6,396 bases of DNA from Oscillospiraceae bacterium (GTDB taxonomy: Bacteria; Bacillota; Clostridia; WRCU01): assembly GCA_009783805.1 (NCBI GenBank), contig WRCU01000092.1, positions 1 to 6,396 of the forward strand. The letters run 5' to 3'. Below are positions 4,903 to 6,396 of this stretch, piece after piece (positions within the stretch are counted from its first letter, which is position 1; every line of letters begins with the position of its first letter). The notes under the pieces were generated by a model. That model saw nothing but the letters and a program-made list of their open reading frames with translations, did not search any database and was not told the origin of the DNA. The position numbers were made by a program, and so were the translations under genes.

Positions 4903-6023
4903 TATACGGAACGGCCGCGCAGCCGCCTGATGACCTCACCCACCTTCGACCTCACGTGGCCGAAGTAGTCCTTGTACGCTCCGCAATAGTCGCTCAGCAC
5001 CGCGCTCTCCCCGCCGTCGTCCCTATACCTCATGCAACCCCCGCCGCATATGCCCGCCCACTCACAGGTCGGGCAGGCGCTGTCGGCGCCCGCGCGGGAC
5101 CTGCCGACGAACTCCTGGGCCTTCTCGCTGCCCATCATCTCGGCGTAGCCGTTTTCGAGGATATTCCCCAGCCGCCAGCGGTCCACGACGTAGAAGTCGC
5201 ACGGGTAGCAACCGCCGTCCGCCTCAAAGACGAACTGGCAGCTGCATCGCCCATTCATCCCGCATTGCTCGGGAGGATACCCCATGAACTGCCTGACGAC
5301 GTTGTCGATATGGCGGATGCTCACATAGTTGCCGGACATGAAGTCGTCGTACCACTCGTCGAACAGCGTTATCAGGAAGCGCCTGTAACGGTCGGCGGAC
5401 AGCCCGTGCACGTACTCCATGCCGTACTCGAAAGGGTTTATGTGCTGTATGAACTGCAGGTACCCGAACCCCGCCTTCTTGAAGAAGGAGTATATCTTCG
5501 ATATGTGCCTGGCCGTCTGCGAGGTCACCACGCACAGGATGTTGAACTCCGCCTTGGCCGCGGTCAGCGCGTCGGCGGCCTTCATCACGCGGGTGAACGT
5601 CTCCCCCCCCAGCGCGTCCAGCCTGTTCGAGTCATGGATGTCCTTGTGGCCGTCCAGCGACAGGCCGACCAGGAACTTGTTCTCACTGAGGAACCGCGCC
5701 CAGTCGCCGTCGATCGCAAGCCCGTTCGTCTGTATCGAGTAGCTCACCTCGAGGCCTTTCCTGTTATGCTTCGCGACCAGGCCGATGAGCCCTTCGTAGA
5801 AGCCGAGCCCTGACAGCGTCGGCTCCCCGCCCTGGAAGGCGAACCTGCAGAAGGATTCCGACTCGTCCAGGGCCTTGGATACTATCGCCTCCAGGACGTC
5901 GGGGCCCATGAGGCCGTACTCCCTCACGACCCTGTTCTCCGTCACGTCATGGTAGAAGCAGTATGAGCAGCGCATGTTGCATAGACTGGAGGAAGGCTTG
6001 ATAAGCGTGGTTATGCCCTTCAT
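4902..6023 (-). CDS. Anaerobic sulfatase-maturating enzyme (radical SAM/SPASM)
   Basis: This family oxidises a Cys or Ser in the CxPxR-type motif of sulfatases to formylglycine without oxygen, using S-adenosylmethionine and three [4Fe-4S] clusters. The 373-residue product has the radical SAM triad C15, C19 and C22 (CNMRCSYC), FQGGEPT (63-69) for SAM binding, QTNG (98-101), LSLDG (121-125), and the SPASM cysteines C254, C260, C262, C272, C275, C317, C320, C326, C330 and C347. D276 in CYPCDFYV matches the proposed catalytic Asp of the Clostridium perfringens enzyme; the spacing of the triad is, from memory, the same. The ATG at 6023 was chosen because MKGITTLIKP aligns with that homologue's start and GGGGG lies about 9 nt upstream. 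A GTG at 6041 would add six residues. No sulfatase gene is in the window, so the substrate is unknown; other peptide-modifying SPASM enzymes look similar, but this motif set favours the sulfatase maturase. Confidence 0.9.
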   Translation of the reverse strand: MKGITTLIKPSSSLCNMRCSYCFYHDVTENRVVREYGLMGPDVLEAIVSKALDESESFCRFAFQGGEPTLSGLGFYEGLIGLVAKHNRKGLEVSYSIQTNGLAIDGDWARFLSENKFLVGLSLDGHKDIHDSNRLDALGGETFTRVMKAADALTAAKAEFNILCVVTSQTARHISKIYSFFKKAGFGYLQFIQHINPFEYGMEYVHGLSADRYRRFLITLFDEWYDDFMSGNYVSIRHIDNVVRQFMGYPPEQCGMNGRCSCQFVFEADGGCYPCDFYVVDRWRLGNILENGYAEMMGSEKAQEFVGRSRAGADSACPTCEWAGICGGGCMRYRDDGGESAVLSDYCGAYKDYFGHVRSKVGEVIRRLRGRSV

Positions 6024-6060
6024 GTCCGATGACCCCCGCACCTGACGCCGCCTCTCGCGG

Positions 6061-6396
6061 TCAGTCTATTCGCCTGCATTCGAGGTAATGCCTCTTGTCC
6101 TTGGCCAGGCCCATGGAGAACGACTTCTTGGGGTACGGCCCCCTTTCGCCGACGTACCGCATGAACCCCGCCTTTTCGGGGCTGCCCAAGAGGACGCCTA
6201 TGCGGTTGGGTTCTCGGCATAAGGCCAGCAGCTCCGAGTCGCCGTGTATGTAGTCGACGCTCGCCGTGCCGGTGGGCGCTCCTTCCAACATGGCCTCGGC
6301 CAGGCGGTCCACCACGCCGTTGCCCACCGTGCCGTCCCAGCCCTCGCAGACTATCAGCCCGGCCTCCGCGCCGGAGACGAACGGGAACGCGGCGAC
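6061..6396 (-). CDS. DUF1015-family protein, C-terminal part (5' end outside the window)
   Basis: The frame is open from the right edge to the TGA at 6061, giving the last 111 residues; the true start lies beyond 6396. The GTG at 6327 is internal, since the frame continues upstream with sensible protein (VAAFPFVSGAEAGLIVCEG). The visible part has a YIHGD-like segment, a hydrophobic strand RIGVLLGSP, and an ending with PKKSFSMGLAKDKRHYLE. This resembles the C-terminus of DUF1015 proteins, in which a P-x-KS/T-x-x segment is followed by a Gly-Leu or tyrosine-rich ending. The biochemical function of the family is not established to my knowledge. It lies 37 nt before the radical SAM gene and probably shares its transcript. 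The assignment is from memory of family motifs and rests on the C-terminus only. Confidence 0.65.
   Translation of the reverse strand, partial: VAAFPFVSGAEAGLIVCEGWDGTVGNGVVDRLAEAMLEGAPTGTASVDYIHGDSELLALCREPNRIGVLLGSPEKAGFMRYVGERGPYPKKSFSMGLAKDKRHYLECRRID

Noticed and set aside
4362..5813. A 483-codon open frame on the plus strand opposite the radical SAM gene, lrgA and part of lrgB
   Set aside because: It is antisense to three genes with clear family motifs, its translation has no recognisable domain, and long antisense frames are expected in GC-rich DNA.
1..6396. Defence system, prophage, transposon or CRISPR array
   Set aside because: All space on the minus strand is taken by recognisable genes with short gaps; no repeat-spacer units, transposase, integrase or terminal repeats were seen.

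Overview
The window is a GC-rich bacterial segment in which every supportable gene lies on the minus strand, so transcription runs from right to left. The order along transcription is: a C-terminal fragment of a DUF1015-family protein, an anaerobic sulfatase-maturase-type radical SAM/SPASM enzyme, lrgA, lrgB, recO, ruvC, ruvA, ruvB and queH (cut by the left edge). Spacings are short (about 3 to 75 nt), except for 186 nt between ruvC and ruvA. No tRNA, rRNA, CRISPR array, insertion sequence or prophage gene was seen, and no plus-strand reading frame looks real.

Organism: the oxygen-sensitive radical SAM maturase closely resembles, from memory, the Clostridium perfringens enzyme in motif spacing. 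The QueH-type (iron-sulfur) epoxyqueuosine reductase and the N-terminus of RuvB also point to an anaerobic bacterium, most likely a GC-rich member of Bacillota/Clostridia or a similar anaerobic lineage such as Synergistota. Arginine is often encoded by AGG (9 of 15 Arg codons in the visible part of queH), which is unusual for GC-rich DNA. The phylum is inference, not proven.

Layout: the right part (3821-6396) holds the DUF1015 fragment, the radical SAM enzyme and the LrgA/LrgB membrane pair. The centre and left (588-3799) hold a recombinational repair block: RecO (RecA loading in the RecFOR pathway), RuvC (Holliday junction nuclease), RuvA (junction recognition) and RuvB (branch-migration motor). 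The left end (1-512) is queH, for the last step of queuosine biosynthesis.

Regulation visible in the sequence: two minus-strand extended -10 promoters, both starting TGG and lacking a recognisable -35 box, lie before ruvA (TAGAAT) and before queH (TATAAT). The queH promoter would place the transcript start at or next to the ATG, giving a leaderless mRNA. The ruvC-ruvA spacer carries an unusual set of four mutually complementary arms plus a 12-bp palindrome. The genes themselves are recognisable families; the less ordinary parts are this spacer, the leaderless queH, the single in-frame TGA between ruvA and ruvB, and a sulfatase maturase with no sulfatase in view.
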